Positions 1-10,927 are shown, counted from the stretch's first letter. The stretch is 64,000 nt of DNA from Agromyces albus (GCF_030815405.1 NZ_JAUSWX010000001.1:1178001-1242000), one strand, 5' to 3'. A program made the numbers and translations. The notes: generated by a model not told the origin, from the sequence alone.

Positions 1-119
1 GGCTGCATCCGACACTCGAGTGCTACCACCTCGCCGTGCGGCGACGCGCCTTCGGGCGTGCGCTCCGCATGACCGGCGAAGTGGACACCAGCAATGTAGA
101 GAACAGGCTGAACGGCTAA
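1..119 (+). CDS. ylxR: YlxR family RNA-binding protein, C-terminal end only
   Basis: Partial gene whose start lies before the window. The frame ending in TAA at 117-119 reads LHPTLECYHLAVRRRAFGRA and continues to the stop. It matches the end of the YlxR/DUF448 family, small basic RNA-binding proteins usually coded between nusA and infB. The position directly upstream of infB agrees. Only about 38 residues are visible, so the family call rests on the LAVRRRAFGRALR-type helix and on context. Confidence 0.8.
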   Translation, partial: LHPTLECYHLAVRRRAFGRALRMTGEVDTSNVENRLNG

Positions 120-204
120 TGGACAACTCATGAGCGGCTCGAAATGAGACCCGTCCGTCATTGATGGTCCCCCTGTTTCGGGGCGGACCCGGAACAGGAG
201 AGAA

Positions 205-2991
<2,787 letters not shown>

Positions 2992-2999
2992 CTCGTGGA

Positions 3000-3078
3000 T
3001 GGGGTCCCTGATTCTTCACTCCGGTGAAGAGCGGGGGCCCCTACCCCGATTCACCGGAGTGAAGAATCAGGGACCCCA
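3000..3078. repeat. Perfect 29-bp inverted repeat between infB and rbfA
   Basis: The arms 3000-3028 and 3050-3078 are exact reverse complements, with a 21-nt GC-rich loop. Each arm also contains TTCACTCCGGTGAA, which can fold on itself. The element starts 8 nt after the infB stop and ends 38 nt before rbfA. No T-run follows it, so a classical terminator is unlikely. It could be a REP- or MITE-like insertion, an mRNA processing or stabilising hairpin, or an attenuator between two core genes. I saw no second copy in the window. Confidence 0.9.
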
Positions 3079-3116
3079 AGGACGCGACATCCCTGGGGCG
3101 AGGAAGGGCTAGGAAC

Positions 3117-3644
3117 ATGGCGGATCCGGCACGGGCCAGGAAAATGGCCGATCGCATCAAGGAGATCGTTGCGAAGCGACTCGACAAGGGCCTGCGCGAC
3201 CCCCGCCTCGGGTTCGTGACGATCACCGACGTTCGCGTCACGGGCGACCTGCAGCACGCGAGCATCTTCTACACGGTCTACGGCTCGGAAGCCGAGCGCA
3301 AGGACTCGGCGCGCGCACTGACGGCCGCGACCGGGATGCTGCGCAGCGAGGTTGGTCGCAACATCACGGCGCGCCTCACGCCGTCGCTCGAGTTCATCCC
3401 CGACGCGATCCCCGAGAACGCCGAGCACATCGAGTCGTTGCTCCGCGAGGCGCGCACGCGCGACGCCGAGGTCACGGTGCTCGCGAGCAATGCCGAGTTC
3501 GCAGGCGAACCCGACCCCTACGTCAAGCCGCGCGATCTCGACGATGACGACGACTTCGACGACGAGGCCCTCGAAGACCTCGAGGGTTCTGAAGACGACG
3601 GCGAAGACCTCGGCGACCACGCCGAGCTCGGCGGGCCCCGCTGA
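3117..3644 (+). CDS. rbfA: Ribosome-binding factor A
   Basis: RbfA binds the 30S subunit and helps mature the 5' end of 16S rRNA. The 175-residue product begins MADPARARKMADRIKEIVAK and has the RbfA KH-like core over about residues 5-118, including LGFVTITDVRVTGDL. A very acidic tail (about 130-175, with runs of Asp and Glu) extends it beyond the roughly 120-135 residues of many RbfA proteins; such tails are common in actinobacteria. The ATG at 3117 is preceded by AGGAA. The gene sits 125 nt after infB behind the long inverted repeat. Confidence 0.96.
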   Translation: MADPARARKMADRIKEIVAKRLDKGLRDPRLGFVTITDVRVTGDLQHASIFYTVYGSEAERKDSARALTAATGMLRSEVGRNITARLTPSLEFIPDAIPENAEHIESLLREARTRDAEVTVLASNAEFAGEPDPYVKPRDLDDDDDFDDEALEDLEGSEDDGEDLGDHAELGGPR

Positions 3645-3651
3645 CCGCGCT

Positions 3652-4590
3652 TCAGTGACGACGGCCGTTGCCGAGGAGCTCCTCGGAGACGGCGGCGATC
3701 CGCGCGTGGAGGGCACCGATGAACGCCAGCACTGTCGGCTGGCGGAGCGCCTCTGGACGGCAGACGAGCCAGTAGGGGAGCCGCTCGTCGATCTCGTCGG
3801 TGAACAGCCGCACGAGGTCGTCGTGCTGATCGGCGAGGAACGCCGGCAGGAGGCCGAATCCCGCACCCGCGCGAGTCGCGTCGACGTGCACGTAGACGTT
3901 CGTGCTCGACACCGCATCGAGCATGCCGAGAGTCGAACGTCGCGCCTCGTCGAGGGCGTCGACCTGCAGCATCGACTCGATGAAGTACACGAGCGGGGCG
4001 CCGTTCAGTTCGTCGAGCGACCGGGGGATGCCGCGGCGCTCGAGGAACTCGCGGCTCGCGTAGAGCCCGAGCGCGTAGTCCGCGAGGTGGATCGCCTCGG
4101 CGCGGTGCACGTGCGGGCGGCCCACGACGACCTCGAGATCGACGCCCACGCGCTGCTGGGCGGCTCTGCGCGTTGCCGCGACGATCTCGAGCGAGACATC
4201 CGGATGGGCGCGGCGCACCTCGACGATCGCCGGCGACGCGATGAAGCCGCTGAAGCCGTCGGTGGCGGAGAGCCGCACGACGCCGGAGAGGCTCGGCGCG
4301 TCAGGCGAGAGCGAGCCGAGCGCGCGCTCGACGCCCTCGGCCGCGGAGACCGCATGCTCGCCGAGGGGGGTGAGCACCCAGCCCGCCACGCCTCGAGCGA
4401 GCACGCGGCCGCCGAGCGCGGCCTCGAGGGCGCCGATGCGCCGTGCGATGGTCGTGTGATTGAGGCCGAGCTCGGCGCCAGCCGTCGTGAAGCGACCTGC
4501 GCGGGCGACGGCGAGCAGCACGAGCAGGTCGTCGGGACTCGCCGGGGGACCGTGTTGGGTGAGTGCTGGCACTTCTGCATACTTGCACAT
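3652..4590 (-). CDS. LysR family transcriptional regulator
   Basis: A DNA-binding regulator with the LysR layout: a winged helix near the N-terminus (LLVLLAVARAGRFTTAGAEL, then LNHTTIARRIGALEAALGG) and a substrate-binding domain over about the last 210 residues. It is divergent from the MFS symporter at 4684, the usual arrangement for a LysR protein controlling a transporter, so that gene is the likely target. In-frame starts are ATG 4611, ATG 4590 and GTG 4572; none has a Shine-Dalgarno site, and 4590 is a compromise. Its 3' end converges on rbfA with a 7-nt gap. The inducer cannot be told from the sequence. Confidence 0.88.
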   Translation of the reverse strand: MCKYAEVPALTQHGPPASPDDLLVLLAVARAGRFTTAGAELGLNHTTIARRIGALEAALGGRVLARGVAGWVLTPLGEHAVSAAEGVERALGSLSPDAPSLSGVVRLSATDGFSGFIASPAIVEVRRAHPDVSLEIVAATRRAAQQRVGVDLEVVVGRPHVHRAEAIHLADYALGLYASREFLERRGIPRSLDELNGAPLVYFIESMLQVDALDEARRSTLGMLDAVSSTNVYVHVDATRAGAGFGLLPAFLADQHDDLVRLFTDEIDERLPYWLVCRPEALRQPTVLAFIGALHARIAAVSEELLGNGRRH

Positions 4591-4610
4591 TCCACGTGCG
4601 ACTTTCGTCA

Positions 4611-4639
4611 TTGGATGTGCGGATCGATGCAGCCATACT
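4611..4639 (+). promoter_or_regulatory. Candidate promoter of the MFS symporter
   Basis: TTGGAT (4611-4616) and CATACT (4634-4639) are 17 nt apart and followed by AAGGAG and ATG at 4684. TGCATACTTGCA, a small palindrome suited to a LysR site, lies just upstream at 4576-4587. The -35 match is weak. Confidence 0.4.
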
Positions 4640-4683
4640 CAGGCGATGACGCGAATGCGTCGATCTATGCAAAGGAGCATCGG

Positions 4684-6060
4684 ATGACCCAGACCCGTGT
4701 CGGCGAGGCGCAGACGCCCGCCGCGCCGCCCTCAGGACTCAGGCGAGTCGTCACCGCCTCGATGGCGGGCACCGTCGTCGAGTGGTACGAGTTCTTCCTC
4801 TACGCCTCGGCGGCCACGCTCGTCTTCGGCACCGCGTTCTTCCCGCCGTCCGACGATCCGCTGAGCGGGATCATCGCCGCCTTCCTCACGTACGCCGTCG
4901 GTTTCATCGCACGCCCGCTCGGCGGCATCGTCTTCGGCCACTTCGGCGACAAGTACGGTCGCAAGCGCCTGCTGCAGTTCAGCATCATCCTCGTGGGTGT
5001 CGCGACGTTCCTCATGGGCTGCCTGCCGACCTACGCGCAGATCGGCGTCGCCGCGCCCGCGCTCCTCGTGTTCCTGCGGTTCCTGCAGGGCTTCGCCATC
5101 GGCGGCGAATGGGGCGGGGCGGTACTGCTCGTCGCCGAGCACAGCCCGGCGCGGTCGCGCGGATTCTGGGCGAGCTGGCCGCAGGCCGCGGTGCCCGTCG
5201 GCAACCTGCTCGCGACCCTCGTGCTCTTCGTGCTCTCGGCGACGCTCACGCAGGAGGCCTTCCTCGGCTGGGGCTGGCGCGTCGCCTTCTGGCTCTCGGC
5301 CGTCATCGTGCTGATCGGCTGGTACATCCGGACGAAGATCACGGATGCGCCCATCTTCCTCGAGATGCAAGCCGAACGTGAAGCCGCGAAGGCCGTGTCG
5401 TACGGCGTCTTCGAGGTGCTTCGCCGCTATCCGAGGGGCGTCATCACGGCGATGGGCCTGCGAGTGGGCGAGAACATCCTCTACTACGTCGTCGTGACGT
5501 TCTCGATCGTCTACCTGACGCAAGTGGTGAAGGAGGGCACGACGAACACCCTGCTGCTGCTCGTCGGCGCGCACTTCGTGCACTTCATCGTGATCCCGGT
5601 CTTCGGGCGGCTCGCCGACCGCGTCGGTCGACGGCCGGTCTATGCGGCGGGCGCAGCCCTCGGTGCGACGTGGGCGTTCTTCGCCTTCCCGCTCATGAGC
5701 ACGGCACAGCCGGTGATCATCTGGGCGGCGATCTCGATCGGCCTCGTCTTCCACGCCGCGATGTACGCGGGCCAGCCGGCGATCATGGCCGAGATGTTCC
5801 CGACCAGGATGCGCTACTCCGGCGTCTCACTCGGCTACCAGGTCACGTCGATCTTCGCCGGCTCGCTCGCGCCGATCATCGCGACGACGCTGCTGTCGCA
5901 GTTCGGTTCGAGTGTGCCCGTCGCCGTCTACGTGCTCATCGCGTGCGCCATCACCCTCGTCGCGGTCGCCGCGGCCCGGGAGACACGCGGGCTCGACCTG
6001 CGCGATGTCGACGCATCCGACCGGGAACGCATGGCCGCGCTTCAGTCGAACGCCTCCTGA
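4684..6060 (+). CDS. MFS metabolite:H+ symporter (MHS/ShiA-ProP type)
   Basis: A 458-residue inner-membrane transporter with about 12 hydrophobic segments. The start of TM1 (GTVVEWYEFFLYASAATLVF) and the loop motif GHFGDKYGRKRLL are typical of the metabolite:H+ symporter branch, whose members import organic acids, shikimate, proline/betaine or alpha-ketoglutarate. The second half-domain copy of the loop reads GRLADRVGRRPVY. ATG at 4684 has AAGGAG 6-11 nt upstream; the same frame is open much further upstream but without a start of better quality. It is divergent from a LysR gene that may sense its substrate. The substrate is not predictable from sequence alone. Confidence 0.9.
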   Translation: MTQTRVGEAQTPAAPPSGLRRVVTASMAGTVVEWYEFFLYASAATLVFGTAFFPPSDDPLSGIIAAFLTYAVGFIARPLGGIVFGHFGDKYGRKRLLQFSIILVGVATFLMGCLPTYAQIGVAAPALLVFLRFLQGFAIGGEWGGAVLLVAEHSPARSRGFWASWPQAAVPVGNLLATLVLFVLSATLTQEAFLGWGWRVAFWLSAVIVLIGWYIRTKITDAPIFLEMQAEREAAKAVSYGVFEVLRRYPRGVITAMGLRVGENILYYVVVTFSIVYLTQVVKEGTTNTLLLLVGAHFVHFIVIPVFGRLADRVGRRPVYAAGAALGATWAFFAFPLMSTAQPVIIWAAISIGLVFHAAMYAGQPAIMAEMFPTRMRYSGVSLGYQVTSIFAGSLAPIIATTLLSQFGSSVPVAVYVLIACAITLVAVAAARETRGLDLRDVDASDRERMAALQSNAS

Positions 6061-6067
6061 GGCGGCG

Positions 6068-6095
6068 GATGCCCCGGCCACACGGCCGGGGCATC
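6068..6095. terminator. Bidirectional hairpin terminator
   Basis: GATGCCCCGGCC and its exact complement around the loop ACAC lie between the convergent MFS and mutY genes. The stem is 12 bp with no T-run. Confidence 0.6.
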
Positions 6096-6117
6096 TGCGC
6101 GCGGCTCGTGCGCGAGC

Positions 6118-7008
6118 TCACGACTGGGGCAGACCGAATGCGTCGTCGCCGTCGGGGACCGCGAGCCCGTCGGCGAGGAGTCCGGCGATCGCACGATCGA
6201 GCTGCGCGGCATCCGTCCAAGTGTGCTCGAGCTCGGCGCGCGACACCGGTCGGTGCGCTGCTCGCAGCTCGCGCATCACGAGGCCACGCACCTGGCGGTC
6301 TGAGCCCTCGAACCGTGCCTGCACGGCTTTGCGGGTGCCCGTGTAGGCCGGGTATCCGGCGGCGCGCCACGCGCATTGCGCATTGATGGGGCACTCGTCG
6401 CACCGTGGCGTTCGCGCCGTGCACACGGTGGCGCCGAGTTCCATCGTCGCCGCGTTGAACACACGGGCCTCACCTGCCTCCGCCGGCAACAGCGCCCCCA
6501 TCGCCGCGAGGTCGCGCGCGATCGAAGGGGGAGCGGCCTCCGCCTGACCGGCGATGGCACGCGCGATCACCCGCCTGGTGTTGGTGTCGACGACCGGATG
6601 CCGCAGGCCGAAGGCGAACGCGGCGACGGCGCGAGCCGTGTAGGGGCCGACGCCCTGCAACGCGAGCAGTGCGTCGAGGTCGTGCGGAACCTCGCCGCCA
6701 TGCCGCTCGACGATCTCGGCGGCTGCGCGATGCAGCCACAGCGCACGCCGCGGATAGCCGAGTCGGTCCCATGCCCGCACTGCCTCGGCGGGCGGCTCGG
6801 CGGCGAGGTTCGCGGGCGTGGGCCAGCGGGCGATCCACGCCTCCCAGCGGGGGATCACCCTGGCGACCTGGGTCTGCTGCAGCATGAACTCGCTCACGAG
6901 CACCGCCCACGGCGACACGTCGGCTGCACGCCACGGCAGCGGCCGCGCGGCATCCGCGAACCAGTCGTGAAGGGTGCCGGCGATCGAGGTGGCGGTCTCG
7001 CTCGGCAT
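6118..7008 (-). CDS. mutY: A/G-specific adenine DNA glycosylase MutY
   Basis: MutY removes adenine mispaired with 8-oxoguanine. The 296 residues carry LPWR near the N-terminus, the MLQQTQVARV helix with a catalytic-type Glu just before it (SEFMLQQTQ), the helix-hairpin-helix LQGVGPYTARA followed by VDTNTRRV with the catalytic Asp, and a C-x6-C-x2-C-x5-C cluster (CTARTPRCDECPINAQC) that binds the [4Fe-4S] centre. The C-terminal MutT-like domain that reads 8-oxoG in longer MutY proteins is largely missing, as in other short actinobacterial versions. ATG 7008 has TAGGCT (complement 7016-7021) 7 nt ahead, so the mRNA is probably leaderless. Confidence 0.95.
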   Translation of the reverse strand: MPSETATSIAGTLHDWFADAARPLPWRAADVSPWAVLVSEFMLQQTQVARVIPRWEAWIARWPTPANLAAEPPAEAVRAWDRLGYPRRALWLHRAAAEIVERHGGEVPHDLDALLALQGVGPYTARAVAAFAFGLRHPVVDTNTRRVIARAIAGQAEAAPPSIARDLAAMGALLPAEAGEARVFNAATMELGATVCTARTPRCDECPINAQCAWRAAGYPAYTGTRKAVQARFEGSDRQVRGLVMRELRAAHRPVSRAELEHTWTDAAQLDRAIAGLLADGLAVPDGDDAFGLPQS

Positions 7009-7015
7009 GCTCTCC

Positions 7016-7051
7016 AGCCTATGCCGAGCGCGGATGTCGCGAGGATAGGCT
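7016..7051. promoter_or_regulatory. Divergent leaderless promoters for mutY and the P-loop kinase
   Basis: A minus-strand -10 TAGGCT (complement of 7016-7021) precedes mutY by 7 nt. A plus-strand -10 TAGGCT (7046-7051) precedes ATG 7058 by 6 nt. Both spacings put the start codon at or next to +1. Confidence 0.65.
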
Positions 7052-7057
7052 CGGCTC

Positions 7058-7660
7058 ATGCGCCTCGTCACCACGCCTCGCGTCACGTTCCTCCGGGCGC
7101 TGGCCGACGAGATCCTCCAGCACCACGGGCGCGGTCGAGTGATCGTGGCGATCGACGGCCCGCTGCACAGCGGCAAGACCGCGTTCGGCGACGACCTCGC
7201 AGCCGTGTTCGCGGAACGCGAGCACGCCGCGTTCCGCGCGAGCATGGAGGGCTTCCACCGCTCGCGCGCCGCTCAAGCCGCGTTCGGCGATGACACGCCC
7301 GCCCGGTACTACGCCCACGGCTTCGACGAGTCGGCGCTGCGCCGGGTGCTCGTCGAGCCGTTCCGCCTCGGCGGTTCAACGGCCTTCGTGACGCGCGTGC
7401 ACGATCCCGCTCGCGACGCGTGGGTGGAGCCGAAGTGGCTGACGGGCCCTCATGACGCGATCCTCGTGCTCGACGGCAGGTTCGTGCTGCGCGAGCGGTT
7501 GGCGGGGCTCTGGGACTTCCGCATCACCCTCGACGGCGAACCCGTAGACCCCGCCGATGTGCTCGCGTATGCGGAGAGCGACCCCCGACTCGTCGCGTCG
7601 GCCGTCGTCGATGTCCATGATCCCGAGCACCCGCGGCGACGCTTCCTCGACCGCCGCTGA
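7058..7660 (+). CDS. Uridine kinase-like P-loop NTPase
   Basis: A 200-residue cytosolic protein with a Walker A motif GPLHSGKT at residues 34-41 inside VIVAIDGPLHSGKTAF, and a second strand DAILVLDGRFVL that resembles the Asp-containing strand of the uridine kinase/phosphoribulokinase group. SMEGFHRSR resembles the substrate loop in which D-x-F-H binds the nucleoside. It is shorter than true Udk enzymes and often annotated only as uridine kinase or hypothetical protein, so the substrate is open. The start is fixed by the leaderless-type -10 box 6 nt ahead. It is divergent from mutY. Confidence 0.8.
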   Translation: MRLVTTPRVTFLRALADEILQHHGRGRVIVAIDGPLHSGKTAFGDDLAAVFAEREHAAFRASMEGFHRSRAAQAAFGDDTPARYYAHGFDESALRRVLVEPFRLGGSTAFVTRVHDPARDAWVEPKWLTGPHDAILVLDGRFVLRERLAGLWDFRITLDGEPVDPADVLAYAESDPRLVASAVVDVHDPEHPRRRFLDRR

Positions 7661-7699
7661 ACGTGGGGGACGGATTTTTTCCCGAAGTCCACGAAAAGG

Positions 7700-7729
7700 G
7701 GGACAGCGGGACGTTTGGCACGCCATACT
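7700..7729 (+). promoter_or_regulatory. Candidate promoter for the surface protein
   Basis: GGGACA (7700-7705) and CATACT (7724-7729) are 18 nt apart. A start near 7736 would give a 5' leader of about 220 nt before ATG 7960. No gene is seen between 7661 and 7959. Confidence 0.4.
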
Positions 7730-7789
7730 GGTGAGAACGCCAGCCTCCGGCTCGGCGAACCCGCACCATCGAGTCACCCGAGTTCTCTC

Positions 7790-7894
7790 GGTCGCGCATG
7801 CTCCACGCGCGACCACTGTCGCATCCCAGGTGCGACGCGCCCTGCGGCGCGTCGTCACGCCATGGTGCGCCGTGCCGCTGAGGCGCGTCGCACC
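7790..7894 (+). promoter_or_regulatory. Structured 5' leader: stacked hairpins before the surface protein
   Basis: Successive stems can form: 7790-7797 with 7807-7814 (8 bp), 7818-7823 with 7831-7836 (6 bp), 7834-7841 with 7846-7853 (8 bp), and 7864-7869 with 7889-7894 (6 bp) with an inner GCGCC/GGCGC. The second and third share bases 7834-7836, so they compete. Upstream, at about 7737-7757, AACGCCAGCCTCCGGC folds as a further hairpin. No known riboswitch class could be matched with confidence. Confidence 0.45.
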
Positions 7895-7959
7895 GAACGG
7901 ATGTGCTCGTGCGCTCACCAGCGGTTCGTCGACCGGATCGACCTATGGAGTACATCCGA

Positions 7960-9861
7960 ATGAGCACGCCCCGCGCCGCTTCGGCGCCCGCTGCCCCCGG
8001 TGACCTCGGTGCGCGACCGCGCCCGGGTTCCCGTTTCTTCCGCCGCTTCGCTGCGGCGCTGACCACGATCGTGCTCGGCACCGGTCTCGCCGTGGCCGGT
8101 GTGGCCGCGCCGGCCAGCGCGCACCACAACACGATCACCGCCGACGCCGTGTGCGCGACCGACGGGAAGACGGCCGACATCACGTGGTCGGTCACGAACT
8201 CCGAGAACCGCACGGAGACGATCACCGCGTCGTCGCTCGAGAAGGTGGTGCCCGAGGGCACGAAGATCAGCGAGAAGGCGACCTCGACGTTCGTCCAGAA
8301 GAACGCGAAGGTCGGCATTGCTCAGACGCTGACACTCTGGGCCGAGTGGTCGAACGGCCAGACGAAGAACGACTCCTTCTCGTACACCCCGTCTAGCGAC
8401 CTGTGCGGCGGTGGAGGCGGAGGCGACAAGGTCTGCGACCCGCTCGACACCGGGCACCTCAAGGCGGACAACGCCGTGTCGTACCCGATCACGGCGCCCG
8501 AAGGCAAGCTCATCGCCGAAGTCTGCGTCAAGGCCGGCTCGACGAAGCAGGGCAACGGCCCCGAGTACACGACGCTTCCGACGCCCTCCGCAACGACGAC
8601 CATCGCCCACTCGAGCGGTAAGCAGATCAGCCACTACTCGGTGCGATACGTCAACGCGCCCAAGGTGATCGAGGTGGTCGGTGCGCCCTCCTACTCCGAC
8701 ACCTGCGGCCCCGACAACGAGAAGGTCGAGCTTCCCGCGGAAACCGACACCGTCGACTGGGAGCAGGTCGAGGCCGACGGCAAGTGGGTCGTTACGGCGA
8801 CGGCCAAGTCGGGTTACGTCTTCCCCGACGAGGCGAAGACCTCCTGGGAGTTCCCGATCGATGACGTCCCGTGCGTGATCCTGGTCGAGGGTGCGCCCTC
8901 CTTCACGGACACCTGCGGTCCCGACAACGAGAAGGTGGAGCTTCCCGCGGACACCGACACGATCGCCTGGACCAAGGCGGAGGTCGACGGCACGTGGATC
9001 GTCACTGCGACGGCACAGGACGGCTCGGTCTTCCCCGAGGGCGCCTCGGTCTCGTGGAGCTTCACGATCAACGACGCCCCCTGCCTGATCGAGCTCGTCG
9101 GCACGCCCACCTTCGAGGACAGCTGCGGTCCCGACAACGAGAAGCTCGACCTTCCCGCGGACACCGACACGATCGCCTGGACCAAGGCGGAGGTCGACGG
9201 CACGTGGATCGTCACGGCGACGGCCGACTCGGGCTTCACGTTCCCCGAGGGCACCACGATCGAATGGGAGTACCTGCTCGACGATCAGGAGTGCGCCGAG
9301 CCGAGCCTCGCCGGCTCGACGATGACGGGCGTCTGCCGGGCGGATGCCCCGTGGATCGTCTTCGACATCGTGCTCGCCGACCCCGACGGCCAGGCCAGTA
9401 GCGGCGATGCCTCGCTCGTCTTCTCCGACGGTGAGCACATCGAGACCATCGGGCTCGGCGAGCTCGACGAGAGCGGCGCTCTCGAGGGCGAGGTGCTCTG
9501 GCCCGGCGCATCCGTCGCCGATGACGGCGTGACCCCGATCGGATGGCCCGGCTGGGAGCAGGTCGATGGCGAATGGGTCGAGACCGAGGGCAACTTCGCA
9601 TGGACGCGCGACGTCACGAGCGTGCTGCTCGTTGTGAACCCCGATCTCGAGGTCGCGATCACGTATCCCGTTGCCACACCCGATTGCGTGGCGGCACCGC
9701 CGCGCGACGTCGTCGCAAGTGGCGCGGTCAGCGCGCCGTCCGGCACGGGGCTCGCGAGCACCGGGTTCGCCGGAACGACGATCGCGATCGTGGCAGGAGT
9801 GATCGTCATGGCCGGCATCGCGCTGCTCGTGATCACGCGCGTCCGACGCGCACGTCGCTGA
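7960..9861 (+). CDS. Repeat-containing cell-wall surface protein with LAXTG sortase signal
   Basis: A secreted protein of 633 residues. A long n-region with RFFRR, a hydrophobic stretch and APASA form the signal peptide (cleavage near residue 48, before HHNTI). The middle holds three tandem 70-residue repeats (nt 8665-8874, 8875-9084, 9085-9294), each with a CGPDNEK motif and a closing Cys that probably form one disulfide. The C-terminus has LASTGF, a hydrophobic helix and RVRRARR, the layout of a class E sortase substrate (LAXTG rather than LPXTG). ATG 7960 has GGAGT about 10 nt ahead; ATG 7945 in frame is an alternative. Its role is unknown; wall display and adhesion are possible. Confidence 0.85.
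   Translation: MSTPRAASAPAAPGDLGARPRPGSRFFRRFAAALTTIVLGTGLAVAGVAAPASAHHNTITADAVCATDGKTADITWSVTNSENRTETITASSLEKVVPEGTKISEKATSTFVQKNAKVGIAQTLTLWAEWSNGQTKNDSFSYTPSSDLCGGGGGGDKVCDPLDTGHLKADNAVSYPITAPEGKLIAEVCVKAGSTKQGNGPEYTTLPTPSATTTIAHSSGKQISHYSVRYVNAPKVIEVVGAPSYSDTCGPDNEKVELPAETDTVDWEQVEADGKWVVTATAKSGYVFPDEAKTSWEFPIDDVPCVILVEGAPSFTDTCGPDNEKVELPADTDTIAWTKAEVDGTWIVTATAQDGSVFPEGASVSWSFTINDAPCLIELVGTPTFEDSCGPDNEKLDLPADTDTIAWTKAEVDGTWIVTATADSGFTFPEGTTIEWEYLLDDQECAEPSLAGSTMTGVCRADAPWIVFDIVLADPDGQASSGDASLVFSDGEHIETIGLGELDESGALEGEVLWPGASVADDGVTPIGWPGWEQVDGEWVETEGNFAWTRDVTSVLLVVNPDLEVAITYPVATPDCVAAPPRDVVASGAVSAPSGTGLASTGFAGTTIAIVAGVIVMAGIALLVITRVRRARR
8665..9294 (+). repeat. Three tandem 210-bp coding repeats
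   Basis: The units at 8665, 8875 and 9085 are exactly 210 bp and in frame. Units 2 and 3 are nearly identical over long stretches (for example the segments coding for ADTDTIAWTKAEVDGTWIV). This suggests recent duplication or gene conversion and possible copy-number variation between strains. Confidence 0.9.
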
Positions 9862-9877
9862 GCCCAGTCCGCGCACT

Positions 9878-9905
9878 GAAGGGGTCCGGTTCGCCGGGCC
9901 CCTTC
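9878..9905. terminator. Bidirectional hairpin terminator
   Basis: GAAGGGG-T-CCGG, loop TTCG, CCGG-G-CCCCTTC lies between the convergent surface-protein and panE genes. The stem is 11 bp plus one T-G pair with a stable TTCG tetraloop. Confidence 0.65.
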
Positions 9906-9928
9906 GGCGTCGGCGGGTCGCACTCGTC

Positions 9929-10921
9929 TCAGCGGGGGGCGAGCTCGAGCACCCGATTGACGGGCATCACCCCGTGTTGCTCGACCTCGTGCACGAGCGC
10001 GGTGAGCGCACGGTTCACCGGGGCATCCATGCCGGCGACGGATGCCTCGCGCACGACGGCCCCGTTCAGGAAGTCGATCTCGGTGGGCTGCCCGCGCCGA
10101 GTGCTCTGCTGCGTCGAGCCGAGATTCGGCACATCGCCCATCCGCACGCGCATGAGCCACGGCAGCACTTGCCCGATTGCGAGCGGGAGGCGGGCGAAGA
10201 GGCGCAGACGCCGGTCGCCGAGTCCCTGCACCGCACCGAATCGCACGCCGCGGGCGATTCCGACCCGCACGGTCTCGCGCATCGACGCGGTGACCACGCG
10301 GCGGAGCCGACGATCATCGACGACCTCCTGCACGCTCCGCCCGACGATCGCGGGCACCGCGTTCAGCATGTTGACGACGAGCTTCGACCACTGGGCACCG
10401 CGGAAGCCGCCGATCGCGACGACCGGTACGGCGTCGGAGAGGATCCCGGCGATGCGAGCGCACTCGGCGTCGGGCGGACCGTCGCCGCGGCCGAGGTAGC
10501 TCGTCGCTCGAGTGGTCACCCGCACCACCCCGGGCTCCGTGTAGTTCGCGGCGATGATCGAGAGCACCCCCATGCACGAGGAACGGGGGAGGAGCCGTTC
10601 GGCGATGGCGACGCCGTCGAGCCCGTTCTGCACGACCACGACGGGCGCGCCGTCGATGACGGCCGCGTTCGCCGAGATGGCGGCCTCGGCATCCTGCGCC
10701 TTCGTGCACACGAGCACGAGGTCGGGACGCGTGCCGAGCACTTCGCCGGCGTCGACTCGCGCGTGGGCGGTTCCGAATCCGCCGGTCAGCCGGATCCCGT
10801 CGGCCAGGATCGCGGTGAGGCCAGAGCCGCGAGCCGTCACCTCGACGTCGTGCCCTGCGCGGGCGAGCAGTGCCGCGAATGTCCCGCCGAGCGCACCTGC
10901 GCCGATGATGCCGATCCTCAC
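9929..10921 (-). CDS. panE: 2-dehydropantoate 2-reductase (ApbA/PanE family)
   Basis: Members reduce ketopantoate to pantoate with NADPH in pantothenate and CoA synthesis. The 330 residues start RIGIIGAGALGGTFAALLARAGHDV, a Rossmann GxGxxG for NADPH, and continue with VVVVQNGLDG, which matches the family QNG motif, and QWSKLVVNMLNAV, which carries the family Lys-Asn pair. The C-terminal helical domain is complete. GTG 10921 is chosen because TACGCT (complement 10928-10933) lies 6 nt upstream, the leaderless pattern seen elsewhere here. It is divergent from truB with a 48-nt shared region. Family members can act on other 2-oxo acids, so the pantoate role is likely but not proven. Confidence 0.88.
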   Translation of the reverse strand: MRIGIIGAGALGGTFAALLARAGHDVEVTARGSGLTAILADGIRLTGGFGTAHARVDAGEVLGTRPDLVLVCTKAQDAEAAISANAAVIDGAPVVVVQNGLDGVAIAERLLPRSSCMGVLSIIAANYTEPGVVRVTTRATSYLGRGDGPPDAECARIAGILSDAVPVVAIGGFRGAQWSKLVVNMLNAVPAIVGRSVQEVVDDRRLRRVVTASMRETVRVGIARGVRFGAVQGLGDRRLRLFARLPLAIGQVLPWLMRVRMGDVPNLGSTQQSTRRGQPTEIDFLNGAVVREASVAGMDAPVNRALTALVHEVEQHGVMPVNRVLELAPR

Positions 10922-10927
10922 CGACCC

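Noticed and set aside
3000..3078. Rho-independent terminator of infB
   Set aside because: The 29-bp arms with a 21-nt loop and no T-run are unlike the compact hairpins seen elsewhere in the window, and rbfA follows at once.
7737..7800. A c-di-GMP-I riboswitch before the surface protein
   Set aside because: Only the short GCCTCCGGC word and a nearby ACGC match. The receptor helix and the second hairpin with GGTAGC are not present, so I list it only as an unassigned structured leader.
7915..9876. A 653-residue open frame on the minus strand
   Set aside because: It mirrors the surface-protein gene, repeats included, and has no start signal or recognisable motif. The sense frame has a signal peptide and a sortase anchor.
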